64,000 bases of DNA, from contig NZ_BMNN01000007.1 in NCBI RefSeq assembly GCF_014646575.1, positions 51,266-115,265 on the forward strand, in the 5' to 3' direction. The notes below the pieces were generated by a model. It was not told where the DNA came from, ran no database searches, and was given only the letters and a program-made list of their open reading frames with translations. Made by a program: the position numbers and the translations under genes. Source of the stretch: Halopseudomonas pertucinogena (GTDB lineage Bacteria > Pseudomonadota > Gammaproteobacteria > Pseudomonadales > Pseudomonadaceae). Shown one piece after another: positions 46,585-55,575 of this stretch (within the stretch, counting starts at the first letter, position 1; every line of letters starts with the position of its first letter).

Positions 46585-48333
46585 TCAGCTGACCTGGCTG
46601 AGCGGGAACAGCAGATCGATAAAGCATTCCGCGGTGGGCTGCGGCTCGTGGTTGGCCAGTCCGGGCCGCTCGTTGGCCTCGATGATCACGTACTCCGGCT
46701 GGTCCACCGCGGGCACCAGCAGGTCCATGCCGACCACCGGGATTTCCAGTGCGCGGGCGGCCTGAACGGCGGCGTCGCGCAGGGTCGGATGCAGCTCGTC
46801 GGTCACATCCACCAGCACCCCGCCGGTGTGCAGGTTGGCGGTACGGCGCACCTGCAGGGTCTGGTTGGCCGGCAGTACGCTGTCGAAGGTGAAGCCGGCG
46901 TCCTCCACGGTGCGCTGTGTCTCCTCGTCCACCGGTATGCGACTCTCGCCGTCGGTGCTGGCCTGGCGCTTGCGGCTCTGCTTCTCGATCAGTTCGCGTA
47001 CCGTCTTGCGGCCGTCCCCGCAGATCTGCGCCGGCTGGCGGATGGCGGCGGCGACCACCTGATAGTTGATCACCACCACCCGCAGGTCGTGGCCGGGATG
47101 AAAGCTTTCCAGCAGCACGCGGCTGTCGAACCGGCGGGCCTGCTCGATGGCCTGCTCCAGACTCGCCTCATCGCGGATATTCACCGCCACGCCATCGCCC
47201 TGCTCGCCGTTGTCCGGCTTGACCACCAGCGCACCGTGTTCGGCCAGAAAGGCGGCATTGTCCTCGGGGCTGCCCGCCAGTTGCCAGCTGGGTGTGTTCA
47301 GGCCGTGCCGTTGCAATGCGCGGTGGGTGAGCTGTTTCTGCTGGCACAGGGTCATGCTGACTGCGCTGGTCAGGTCGCTGAGCGACTCCCGGCAGCGGAT
47401 GGTGCGGCCACCCTGGGTCAGGCTGAACAGACCGGCCTCGGCATCGATGATGTTGACCTCGATACCCTTGCGCATGGCCGCGCGGGTGATGATGCGGGCA
47501 TAGGGGTTGAGCCCCTTGTCCTGCTCGGGACCGAGAAACAGCGGCTGGTTGATGCTGTTCTTGCGCTTGATGGTGAAGGTGCGCAGCTGGCGGAAGCCCA
47601 GCTTGCGGTAGAGGGTCTTGGCGCCGCGGTTGTCGTGCAGCACCGAGAGATCCAGATAACTGGCGCCGCGACTCATGAAATACTCGATCAGGTGCCGGAC
47701 CAGCATCTCGCCAACACCGAAGCGCTGGGTCTGGCTGTCGGCAGCCAGGCACCAGAGGCTGGACCCCTTGTCCGGATCGTCATAGGCCCGGGCGTGGTTC
47801 AGCCCCATCACCGTGCCTATGATCTGCCCGGTGTCGGTATCCTCGGCCAGCCAGAAGTCCGGGCCGCCGGCTTCCCGCGCGGTAAGCCGCTGGGGGTTGA
47901 CCTGCACCATGCCGTTGGACAGATAGAGATTGTTGATCGCCTGCCAGTCCTCTTCGCACTGCGGGCGGCGAATGTGGAAACCACGGATACTTTCATGGGC
48001 CGGGCGGTAATCGGTAAACCACAGCCGCAGCGTGTCGGAGGGGTCGAGAAACAGCTGTTGCGGGGCGAAACTCAGCACCACATGGGGATCGGCGACGTAG
48101 AGCGCGATGTCGCGCTCCCCGGGTCTTTCCTCCAGCAGGGCATTGGCCAGGCGCTGGGGGTCGTTGAAGGTATGACCGACCAGCAGCCGGCCCCACCCGC
48201 AATCGAGCGTGACATCCGCCAGGCTGTCATCGGGCTGCTGGCCCTGCTGCGCATGGCCCGCCTGCAGCCGTTCCCAGGTGGGCGTCTGGCTGCGGCGCAG
48301 GCGCTGTTGGTCGGGGGGCAATACTTTATTCAT
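46585..48333 (-). CDS. ngg: N-acetylglutaminylglutamine synthetase Ngg
   Basis: 582 residues. The N-terminal half has a GNAT acetyltransferase domain (about 110-290, AADSQTQRFGVGEMLV being the acetyl-CoA loop), the C-terminal half an ATP-grasp ligase (LVVKPDNGEQGDGVAV, ANERPGL). This fusion makes the osmoprotectant N-acetylglutaminylglutamine amide core in Pseudomonas and rhizobia. The ATG at 48333 overlaps the asnO stop by 4 nt. Confidence 0.92.
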   Translation of the reverse strand: MNKVLPPDQQRLRRSQTPTWERLQAGHAQQGQQPDDSLADVTLDCGWGRLLVGHTFNDPQRLANALLEERPGERDIALYVADPHVVLSFAPQQLFLDPSDTLRLWFTDYRPAHESIRGFHIRRPQCEEDWQAINNLYLSNGMVQVNPQRLTAREAGGPDFWLAEDTDTGQIIGTVMGLNHARAYDDPDKGSSLWCLAADSQTQRFGVGEMLVRHLIEYFMSRGASYLDLSVLHDNRGAKTLYRKLGFRQLRTFTIKRKNSINQPLFLGPEQDKGLNPYARIITRAAMRKGIEVNIIDAEAGLFSLTQGGRTIRCRESLSDLTSAVSMTLCQQKQLTHRALQRHGLNTPSWQLAGSPEDNAAFLAEHGALVVKPDNGEQGDGVAVNIRDEASLEQAIEQARRFDSRVLLESFHPGHDLRVVVINYQVVAAAIRQPAQICGDGRKTVRELIEKQSRKRQASTDGESRIPVDEETQRTVEDAGFTFDSVLPANQTLQVRRTANLHTGGVLVDVTDELHPTLRDAAVQAARALEIPVVGMDLLVPAVDQPEYVIIEANERPGLANHEPQPTAECFIDLLFPLSQVS

Positions 48334-50111
48334 GATGGCGTCACTCGGTGGGTGTCCAGCCAGAGTTCCAGAACGGCCAGCTGCCACAGGCGCGAACCCC
48401 GCAGGGGGGTGATATGGGCAGCGGGATCCTGCAGCAACTGGTCGACATAGTCGGGATTGAAAAGCCCCCGTGATCGGGCGCTGCTGCCGGTCAGGCTGTC
48501 GCGCACCCAGTCGAGGGTTTCACCCTGCAGATATTTCAGGCCGGGCACCGGGAAGTAGCCCTTGGGCCGGTCGATCACCGCAGCCGGCAGCATCCGCCGG
48601 GCGGCTTCCTTGAGTACATACTTGCCGTCGCCGGGCAACTTGAATTCACCCGGCACCCGGGCGGCCAGCTCCACCAGCTCATGGTCGAGGAAGGGCACTC
48701 GCGCCTCCAGCCCCCAGGCCATGGTCATGTTGTCGACCCGCTTTACCGGGTCCTCGACCAGCATGACGGTGCTGTCCAGTCGCAGCGCGCGGTCCAGGCC
48801 CGAATCGGCACCGGGCCGGGAAAAATGCTCGCGGATGAATTCGCCGGAGTAATCCTGCTGCACCCACGCCGGCTGGACCATGTTGCGGTAGGTGGCGAAA
48901 TCCTGATCCATGAACGCCTGCTGGTAGGCGCCCACCGGATCCTCGGCATCAGCCACGGTCGGGTACCAATGGTAGCCGGCAAATATCTCGTCGGCACCCT
49001 GGCCACTCTGCACCACCTTGCAGTGCTTCGAGACTTCCCGCGAAAGCAGATAGAAGGCGATGCAGTCATGGCTGACCATGGGTTCGCTCATGGCCGTCAG
49101 CGCGTCGGGGAGGTGGGCGATGATGTCCTGCTCGGGCACCATCAGCTGATGATGCTCGGTGCCGTAGTGCTCGGCGATCAGGTCCGAGTACGGGAATTCG
49201 TTCCCCGCTTCGCCACCGACATCGGCGAAACCGATGGTGAAGGTCTTCAGGTCGCGTGCGCCGGCCTCGTCCAGCAGCGCGACCAGCAGACTGGAATCGA
49301 CACCGCCGGAGAGCAGAACCCCGACGTCCACGGCGGCCAGATTGCGCCGCTTGACCGCGCTGCGCAGGCTGTCCAGCACGCGGTCCTGCCACTCCTCGAA
49401 GGGCAGGCCCTGTTCGTCGGGGCGGGCGCCGTAGTTCAGCGTCCACCAGCATTTCTGTTCCTGATTGCCGCGGGCGTCGATGCGCATCCAGTGGCCGGGC
49501 GGCAGCTTGGTGACACCGTTGAGCAGCGTCAGCGGCGCCGGCACCACGGAGTGGAAGGACAGGTAGTGATTCAACGCCTGCGGGTTGAGCGAGGTATCCA
49601 GCTCGCCACCGCGCAGCAGCGCCGGCAGGCTTGAGGCGAAGCGCAGTCGCTTGTCGGTCTGCGACAGGTAGAGCGGTTTGATGCCGAGCCGGTCCCGGGC
49701 CAGGAACAGCCGCTGGCTGTCGCGCTCCCAGATCGCCAGGGCGAACATGCCGTTCATGCGCTCAAGCATGTTCTCGCCCCAGGCATGGTAGGCTTTGAGC
49801 ACCACCTCGGTATCGCCATCCGAGAAGAATTGGTAACCGAGGATCTCCAGCTCGCCGCGCAGCGCCGGGTAGTTATAGATGGCCCCGTTGAAGATGAGGC
49901 TCAGCCCCAGCTGTGGGTCCACCATGGGCTGACCGGAAGCTTCGGCCAGGTCCATGATCTTCAGTCGCCGGTGGGCCAGGGCGATGGGCCCGGCGGCCCA
50001 CATGCCGGCAGCGTCAGGGCCGCGGTTGATCATCTGACCGCTTATGCGCGACAACGCATCCAGGTCAGGCAGTTGTCCATCAAAGCGAAATTCCCCCGCC
50101 AGTCCACACAT
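48330..50111 (-). CDS. asnO: Asparagine synthetase-like amidotransferase of the NAGGN locus
   Basis: 593 residues. The N-terminal class II glutamine amidotransferase begins MCGLAGEF with the nucleophile Cys2, and the synthetase domain has the PPi-loop LLSGGVDSS. In this locus the enzyme is thought to amidate the C terminus of N-acetylglutaminylglutamine. The ATG at 50111 puts Cys at position 2, as the chemistry requires. First gene of the osmolyte operon, divergent from marR. Confidence 0.92.
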   Translation of the reverse strand: MCGLAGEFRFDGQLPDLDALSRISGQMINRGPDAAGMWAAGPIALAHRRLKIMDLAEASGQPMVDPQLGLSLIFNGAIYNYPALRGELEILGYQFFSDGDTEVVLKAYHAWGENMLERMNGMFALAIWERDSQRLFLARDRLGIKPLYLSQTDKRLRFASSLPALLRGGELDTSLNPQALNHYLSFHSVVPAPLTLLNGVTKLPPGHWMRIDARGNQEQKCWWTLNYGARPDEQGLPFEEWQDRVLDSLRSAVKRRNLAAVDVGVLLSGGVDSSLLVALLDEAGARDLKTFTIGFADVGGEAGNEFPYSDLIAEHYGTEHHQLMVPEQDIIAHLPDALTAMSEPMVSHDCIAFYLLSREVSKHCKVVQSGQGADEIFAGYHWYPTVADAEDPVGAYQQAFMDQDFATYRNMVQPAWVQQDYSGEFIREHFSRPGADSGLDRALRLDSTVMLVEDPVKRVDNMTMAWGLEARVPFLDHELVELAARVPGEFKLPGDGKYVLKEAARRMLPAAVIDRPKGYFPVPGLKYLQGETLDWVRDSLTGSSARSRGLFNPDYVDQLLQDPAAHITPLRGSRLWQLAVLELWLDTHRVTPS

Positions 50112-50261
50112 CAAAAGCTCCTGTTTGTGTAGGAAATGCTTGCACACCCCGGGAATCCGGTGTGACTCCGCTGGAAATGCGCATCTGTTTCGTTGCAATC
50201 CTCTTCTTTGAGGGCGTTTCAGGTGTTTGGTTTAACGGTTTTTTCCGTTTCGGTTGCCTTT

Positions 50262-50275
50262 ACATGTTTACATGT
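50262..50275. promoter_or_regulatory. Tandem palindromes, possible MarR operator
   Basis: ACATGTTTACATGT: two ACATGT palindromes 8 bp apart in the divergent region between asnO and marR. MarR proteins often bind palindromes beside their own genes. Nothing links this site to the regulator except position. Confidence 0.3.
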
Positions 50276-50379
50276 CTAACCGATCGGGGCCAGGACGGGC
50301 CCGCAGGGCCACCGGAGTCGAGGGCTTTGTGGCAGAATGGACGTCTTTCAGCTGTTTTTGCCGGGGGGAACTCCATTCT

Positions 50380-50841
50380 ATGATGCACGACCTGTACATG
50401 GCCCTGCGGCGGCTGCAGCGCGCAACCGAGATTCACGCCAAGCGGCTGGGCCGCCACAGCGGGCTGACGCCGATTCAGCTGCTGATCCTGCACAGCATCC
50501 AGGTCAGCGAGGAGGGCACACTCGGCTCCCTGGCGCGACAGGTCAGCGTCTCCCAGGCCACCCTCAGCACCATCATCGACCGGCTGGAAAGCCGCCAGCT
50601 GCTCAAGCGGGTGCGCAGCCAGAGCGACAAGCGCAAGGTCCACCTGTGCCTGACCGAGGACGGCGAAGCGGTTATCCAGGCCGAGCCGGCCCTGCTGCCC
50701 AGTGCCTTTCTGGAACGCTTTGGCGAACTGGCAGACTGGGAGCAGCACATGCTGCTGGCCAGTCTGCAGCGCGTGGCGGGGCTGTTCGAGGAAGGCCATA
50801 AGCCGGCCAGCATCCTGATGGATGACGAACCGCTGGTGTAA
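50380..50841 (+). CDS. MarR-family transcriptional regulator
   Basis: 153 residues with the winged helix-turn-helix of MarR proteins: GLTPIQLLILHSI, recognition helix region VSQATLSTIIDRLESRQLLKR, wing RSQSDKRKVHLCLTEDG. Ligand unknown. It lies between the NAGGN operon (divergent) and gabD (95 bp downstream, same strand), so it may control either. Start ATG 50380 (a second ATG follows at 50383) after GGGGGGAA. Confidence 0.88.
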   Translation: MMHDLYMALRRLQRATEIHAKRLGRHSGLTPIQLLILHSIQVSEEGTLGSLARQVSVSQATLSTIIDRLESRQLLKRVRSQSDKRKVHLCLTEDGEAVIQAEPALLPSAFLERFGELADWEQHMLLASLQRVAGLFEEGHKPASILMDDEPLV

Positions 50842-50936
50842 CCCCGGCTCATCTTGTCTGGACCGGCTATCCGCCTTAGCATGTTCGAAATATCAAACGC
50901 TGCTGGCAGGCGTAGCGCCGGTCCCCAGGAGAGCCC

Positions 50937-52397
50937 ATGGAACTGCATGCCCCCGAACTGTTTCGCCAACAGGCATTCATCGACGGACACTGGTGCGAGG
51001 CCGATCAGGGCCGGCGTACCGACATCCACAACCCCGCCACCGGAGAGCGTCTGGGCAGTGTGCCGGACATGGCGGCAGCGGAGACCCGTCGCGCCATTGC
51101 CGCCGCCCAGACCGCTCAGGCAGCCTGGCGCCGACGCACTGCGAAGGAAAGATCGGCAGCGCTGCGGCGCTGGTTCGAGCTGATTGTGCAGCACCAGGAA
51201 GACCTGGCGCGGATCATGACGGCCGAGCAGGGCAAGCCGCTGGCCGAGGCCCGGGGGGAAGTCCTCTACGCCGCCTCCTTTATCGAATGGTTCGCCGAGG
51301 AAGCCAAGCGGGTCTACGGCGACATCATCCCCGGCCACCAGGGCGACAAGCGCCTGCTGGTGCAGAAGGAGCCGGTCGGCGTTACCGCCGCCATCACCCC
51401 CTGGAACTTCCCCGCCGCCATGATCACCCGCAAGGCCGGCCCGGCGCTGGCCGCCGGCTGTGCCATGGTGCTGAAGCCGGCACCGCAGACACCGTTCTCC
51501 GCCCTGGCCCTGGCCCATCTGGCCGAGCAGGCCGGTCTGCCGGCGGGCCTGTTCAGCGTGGTGACCGCCGGCGTCGACAATTCCCGGCTGGTCGGTGCCG
51601 AACTGTGCGCCAATCCGGTAGTGCGCAAGCTGTCGTTCACCGGCTCCACGTCGGTGGGTGTACGTCTGATGGAACAGTGCGCGCCGAGCATCAAGAAGCT
51701 GTCCCTGGAGCTGGGCGGCAACGCCCCGTTCATCGTGTTCGACGATGCGGATCTGGATGCAGCGGTAGAGGGAGCGATGATCTCCAAGTACCGCAATGCC
51801 GGCCAGACCTGCGTGTGTGCCAACCGCATCTACGTTCAGGACGGGGTATATGATGCCTTCGCCGAGAAGCTGGCCACCGCCGTGCGGCATCTCGAAGTGG
51901 GCGATGGCATGCGCGAAGGCGTGACCACCGGCCCGCTGATCAATGCCGAGGCGGTGCAGAAGGTCGCGCGGCATATCGAGGACGCCGTTGCTGGTGGTGC
52001 CACCGTGCTGGCCGGCGGCAAGCCCCATGCCCTGGGCGGGCTGTTCTTCGAGCCGACCATACTGACCGATGTGAACAGCAGCATGCTGATTGCCCGGGAG
52101 GAAACCTTCGGCCCGGTGGCGCCGCTGTTCCGCTTCAGCGACGAGGCCGATGTGATCCGTCAGGCCAACGATACGGAGTACGGCCTGGCGGCCTATTTCT
52201 ATGCCCGGGACCTGAGCCGGGTGTTCCGCGTCGCCGAGGCGCTGGAGTACGGCATGGTCGGCGTGAATACCGGGCTGATCTCCACCGAGGTAGCACCCTT
52301 CGGCGGCATGAAGGCATCGGGGCTGGGCCGTGAAGGCTCCAAATACGGCATCGACGAATATCTGGAACTCAAATACGTGTGTCTGGGCGGCATCTGA
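50937..52397 (+). CDS. gabD: Succinate-semialdehyde dehydrogenase GabD
   Basis: 486-residue aldehyde dehydrogenase that oxidises succinate semialdehyde to succinate. The conserved ITPWNFPAAMITRK, catalytic Glu in LELGGNAPFIVFDDADLD and catalytic Cys in NAGQTCVCANR are all present; the extra Cys two residues later can form the redox switch known for bacterial GabD. It is followed after 28 nt by gabT, the aminotransferase that supplies its substrate. Confidence 0.94.
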   Translation: MELHAPELFRQQAFIDGHWCEADQGRRTDIHNPATGERLGSVPDMAAAETRRAIAAAQTAQAAWRRRTAKERSAALRRWFELIVQHQEDLARIMTAEQGKPLAEARGEVLYAASFIEWFAEEAKRVYGDIIPGHQGDKRLLVQKEPVGVTAAITPWNFPAAMITRKAGPALAAGCAMVLKPAPQTPFSALALAHLAEQAGLPAGLFSVVTAGVDNSRLVGAELCANPVVRKLSFTGSTSVGVRLMEQCAPSIKKLSLELGGNAPFIVFDDADLDAAVEGAMISKYRNAGQTCVCANRIYVQDGVYDAFAEKLATAVRHLEVGDGMREGVTTGPLINAEAVQKVARHIEDAVAGGATVLAGGKPHALGGLFFEPTILTDVNSSMLIAREETFGPVAPLFRFSDEADVIRQANDTEYGLAAYFYARDLSRVFRVAEALEYGMVGVNTGLISTEVAPFGGMKASGLGREGSKYGIDEYLELKYVCLGGI

Positions 52398-52425
52398 TCC
52401 GCCGGATCACCTGGAGGGCAGCGGC

Positions 52426-53700
52426 ATGAGCATGAACAACGAATCCCTGATGCAGCGGCGCGAGCAGGCGGTGGCCCGTGGCGTGGGCCAGATCCACCCG
52501 GTGTTCGTCCAGCACGCGGAAAACGCCACCATCGTCGATGTCGAAGGCAATCATTACCTGGATTTCGCCGGGGGTATCGCCGTGCTCAACACCGGGCACC
52601 GCCACCCCAGGGTGATCGATGCGGTCCGGCGCCAGCTGGAACTCTACACCCACACCTGCTTCCAGGTGGTGGCCTATGAGCCCTATGTCGCGCTGTGCGA
52701 AAAAATCAACAGCCTGGTGCCCGGCGACTTCGACAAGAAGACCCTGCTGGTCACCACCGGCTCGGAAGCGCTGGAAAATGCAGTGAAGATCGCCCGCGCC
52801 GCCACTGGCCGCGCCGGCGTCATCGCTTTTGCCGGCGGCTATCATGGCCGCACCATGATGACCCTGGCGATGACCGGCAAGGTCATGCCCTATGCCTCCG
52901 GCATGGGCCTGATGCCGGGCGGGGTGTTCCGTGCGCGCTTCCCCGATGCCCTGCACGGGGTGAGCGAGGACGATGCCATCGACAGCATCAAGCAGATCTT
53001 CAAGACCGACGCCGAGCCCAGGGACATCGCCGCGCTGGTGGTCGAGCCGGTGCAGGGCGAGGGCGGCTTCCGCGTGGCCTCGCCGCAGTTCATGCAGCGG
53101 TTGCGGGCCCTGTGCGACCTGCATGGCATCGTATTGATTGCCGACGAGGTGCAGACCGGCGCAGGGCGTACCGGCACCTTCTTTGCCATGGAGCAGATGG
53201 GCGCCACTGCCGACCTGACCACCTTTGCCAAGTCGGTGGCCGGCGGCTTCCCGCTGGCGGGCGTGTGCGGTCGTGCGGAGCTCATGGATGCCATCGCCCC
53301 CGGTGGGCTGGGCGGCACCTACGCGGGCAACCCGGTGTCCTGCGCCGCGGCGCTGGCGGTGCTGGAGGTATTCGAGGAAGAAAACCTGCTGGCGCGGGCC
53401 CGCACCCTGGGCGACATGCTTACCCAGCGGCTGCGGAAACTGGCCGAGCAGCACAGGCGCATAGCCGAAGTGCGCGGGCTGGGTGCCATGGTGGCGGTCG
53501 AGTTCCTGACCGAAGACGGCCACCCGGACCCCGAACTGGCCAGCCGGCTGGTCATGCGCGCCCGGGAGAAACGCCTGCTGCTGCTTACCTGTGGGCAGTA
53601 TGCCAACGTCATCCGTATCCTCGTGCCGCTCACCGCCACAGATGTGGAGGTGGGGGAAGGGCTGGATATCATCGAGGCCTGTCTGGGGGAGATCGCCTGA
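52426..53700 (+). CDS. gabT: 4-aminobutyrate aminotransferase GabT
   Basis: 424-residue PLP enzyme that transfers the GABA amino group to 2-oxoglutarate. Seen: GSEALENAVKIARA, AGGYHGRTMMTLAMTG, EPVQGEGGF, IADEVQTGAGRTG and the Schiff-base Lys in TFAKSVAGGFPLAG. The ATG at 52426 follows CTGGAGGG. GabD and GabT together feed GABA into the TCA cycle. Confidence 0.94.
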   Translation: MSMNNESLMQRREQAVARGVGQIHPVFVQHAENATIVDVEGNHYLDFAGGIAVLNTGHRHPRVIDAVRRQLELYTHTCFQVVAYEPYVALCEKINSLVPGDFDKKTLLVTTGSEALENAVKIARAATGRAGVIAFAGGYHGRTMMTLAMTGKVMPYASGMGLMPGGVFRARFPDALHGVSEDDAIDSIKQIFKTDAEPRDIAALVVEPVQGEGGFRVASPQFMQRLRALCDLHGIVLIADEVQTGAGRTGTFFAMEQMGATADLTTFAKSVAGGFPLAGVCGRAELMDAIAPGGLGGTYAGNPVSCAAALAVLEVFEEENLLARARTLGDMLTQRLRKLAEQHRRIAEVRGLGAMVAVEFLTEDGHPDPELASRLVMRAREKRLLLLTCGQYANVIRILVPLTATDVEVGEGLDIIEACLGEIA

Positions 53701-53730
53701 GGGTTGATGGTGGGCGGAGCGTCCGCTGGT

Positions 53731-53988
53731 GTCGAGATGGAACTCGACACTCCCAAGGGGCGGAACGTGGTGAGGCTGGGGCTGGCTGGGGTAGTGCGGG
53801 TGGTTCGTTGGTGTCGAGGTGGAACTCGACATTCCCGGGGGGGGCGGAGCGCTGCGGGGCTGCGACTGGCTGGGCTTCCACGCCGGCGTGCGCCGCTCGG
53901 GTATCGGTGGGGCGGATGGCAAGCATGGGTTGTATGAGTACATGCACACCCAGGTAGCCTATATCCAGAGCTGATCATGGAACTCGGC
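53731..53988. repeat. Dispersed copies of the TCGAGATGGAACTCGA palindromic element
   Basis: Copies at 53731-53748 (exact element B of the array at 32.1 kb) and 53813-53830 (one change), each followed by a pyrimidine-rich TCCC segment, and a decayed copy near 53972-53988. Here all copies have the same orientation, unlike the alternating array behind amtB. They occupy the 336-bp gap between gabT and the convergent phospholipase D gene; I see no gene in it. Confidence 0.85.
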
Positions 53989-54036
53989 CTTCCATGGTTC
54001 CCCGGCCTTTAATGGGCCTTCGGCATTATCAGATCA

Positions 54037-55500
54037 TCAGAACGTCGATAACCCCGTCGCTTCCATCAACCGGTACAGCGCGTAGCGTGCGACGTTGTGG
54101 TCGGCGAAGGCGGTGTAGGGCAGGCTGTATTCGATGCCTTCGGCATTGCTCCACTGTCTGTCAAACGCGGTCCTGGCTCGCTGTATCGCCGGGTGGTTCT
54201 GCGCAGCGACCAGCTGGACATCCGTTTCCAGATTCAGGTCATCCAGATTGCGTCGGGTGAAATTGGCTGAGCCGCTGATCAGTTCGCTGCTGCCATCGGC
54301 GCGGTCCAGGCGCAGCCATTTGCTGTGGCACTGTTCGCCACTGGTATTGCACCAGCGCAGGGGGATGCCGGCGCGGTGCAGGTCCCAGGCGGCCTGGCGG
54401 TTGGGGATGCCGTTCTTCTCGCGGCCGAAGGCGTCGCGGTTGGGGTCGAGCAGCACGCGTACATCCACTTCGCGCTGACGGGCGTTGATCAACGCCTCGA
54501 TCAATGGTCGATGGGACAGGTAAAACACCGACACATCCAGCCGCTCGCCGGCGACGGCGTCGTTGACCAGCTCCAGCAAGGCGCGGGCGATGGCGCCCTC
54601 GGTCAGCACCCGCAGCCGCGGCTGGTCGGCCGTCAGCGGCTGGACCGGTGGCGGGGTCGGCCAATGGCCGGTGGGCATATCGAGGAGGCGGGTGATCGTG
54701 GCTTCCGAGCGCAGCAGGTCCAGCGCTGCTGCGCCGCTGAAGCGCAGCGCCTGGTTGCTGTGTCGACTGCTTGCATCGTGCGGGTTGGCCGAGGTGACCA
54801 GGGCGGTCCAGCTGTCACCCGCATCGGCAAACAGCGTCTTGCGGTGATTGGCGCGGAAATTCGCCAGGTGCAGGTAACTGCGCAGGGTAACCTTGCCCGG
54901 CCCCACCGGATTGGGTAGCCAGCCTCCATCGGTGCTGTTGCCGAGCAGGCGGCAGCAGACGCTCCACAGGCTGGTCCACAGTGGATTGGACGGAGGCAGT
55001 TGTTTCAGGGGTGACATGACAACTTGCACACCCTCGGCCTGCAGCGACTGCAGATGGGTATTTTCCAGCCCGCCATAGAGGGTGTTGAAGGGGTCGGTTA
55101 TCAGCACCACTTCGAGCTCCGGGTTCAGTTGCCGGGCCTGCGCCAGCGCGCCGGCGAGTTCACCTGACAGGGGGCGGTAACTCTGCTGGCCGGCGAACTC
55201 GTTGAACAGGAACATATCCACTACTACCAGACGCCGGGCCTGGCTGATGATCCGCAGCGCTTCGTCGAAGATCTCCTGCTTGCTGAAGCGCTCCCCGTCG
55301 GGTGTCTGCCAGGTCTGATCCAGCAGCAGCTCGACGTTCACGGCCTGCCGCCAGGGCAGGCTCAGGGAAAAGTCCTCCGGCAGCTGGCGCTGAGTCTGAT
55401 ACAGGATGAGCCCGAGCCAGATCACCAGCAGTATCAGACCGATCCTGGTCAGCGGGTGCGCGCGCCGGTTGCGGCGGTTTATGCGGCGGAGAATATCCAT
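54037..55500 (-). CDS. Phospholipase D-like protein, membrane-anchored
   Basis: 487 residues. One N-terminal membrane helix (about 19-38) after a very basic stretch of Arg/Asn, then two PLD catalytic motifs: NHRKTLFADAG...TSANPHD and CHSKWLRLD...SGSANFTRRN. This two-HKD layout is that of cardiolipin-synthase-like and phosphodiesterase members; the large soluble part should face the periplasm. Substrate unknown. The ATG at 55500 is used because upstream sequence runs antisense to ydbH. Confidence 0.85.
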   Translation of the reverse strand: MDILRRINRRNRRAHPLTRIGLILLVIWLGLILYQTQRQLPEDFSLSLPWRQAVNVELLLDQTWQTPDGERFSKQEIFDEALRIISQARRLVVVDMFLFNEFAGQQSYRPLSGELAGALAQARQLNPELEVVLITDPFNTLYGGLENTHLQSLQAEGVQVVMSPLKQLPPSNPLWTSLWSVCCRLLGNSTDGGWLPNPVGPGKVTLRSYLHLANFRANHRKTLFADAGDSWTALVTSANPHDASSRHSNQALRFSGAAALDLLRSEATITRLLDMPTGHWPTPPPVQPLTADQPRLRVLTEGAIARALLELVNDAVAGERLDVSVFYLSHRPLIEALINARQREVDVRVLLDPNRDAFGREKNGIPNRQAAWDLHRAGIPLRWCNTSGEQCHSKWLRLDRADGSSELISGSANFTRRNLDDLNLETDVQLVAAQNHPAIQRARTAFDRQWSNAEGIEYSLPYTAFADHNVARYALYRLMEATGLSTF

Positions 55501-55575
55501 ATATGGCCCGTCAGTCGAAGTGATCCGGCATGCTAACCTTGATTTCGGATGTTTGTCTTCAGGGGACCGTGGCCA

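Noticed and set aside
45262..48450. Very long open frame of 1062 codons on the plus strand
   Set aside because: It is antisense to the M42 peptidase and ngg genes, whose proteins are clearly recognisable; long antisense frames are common at this GC content.
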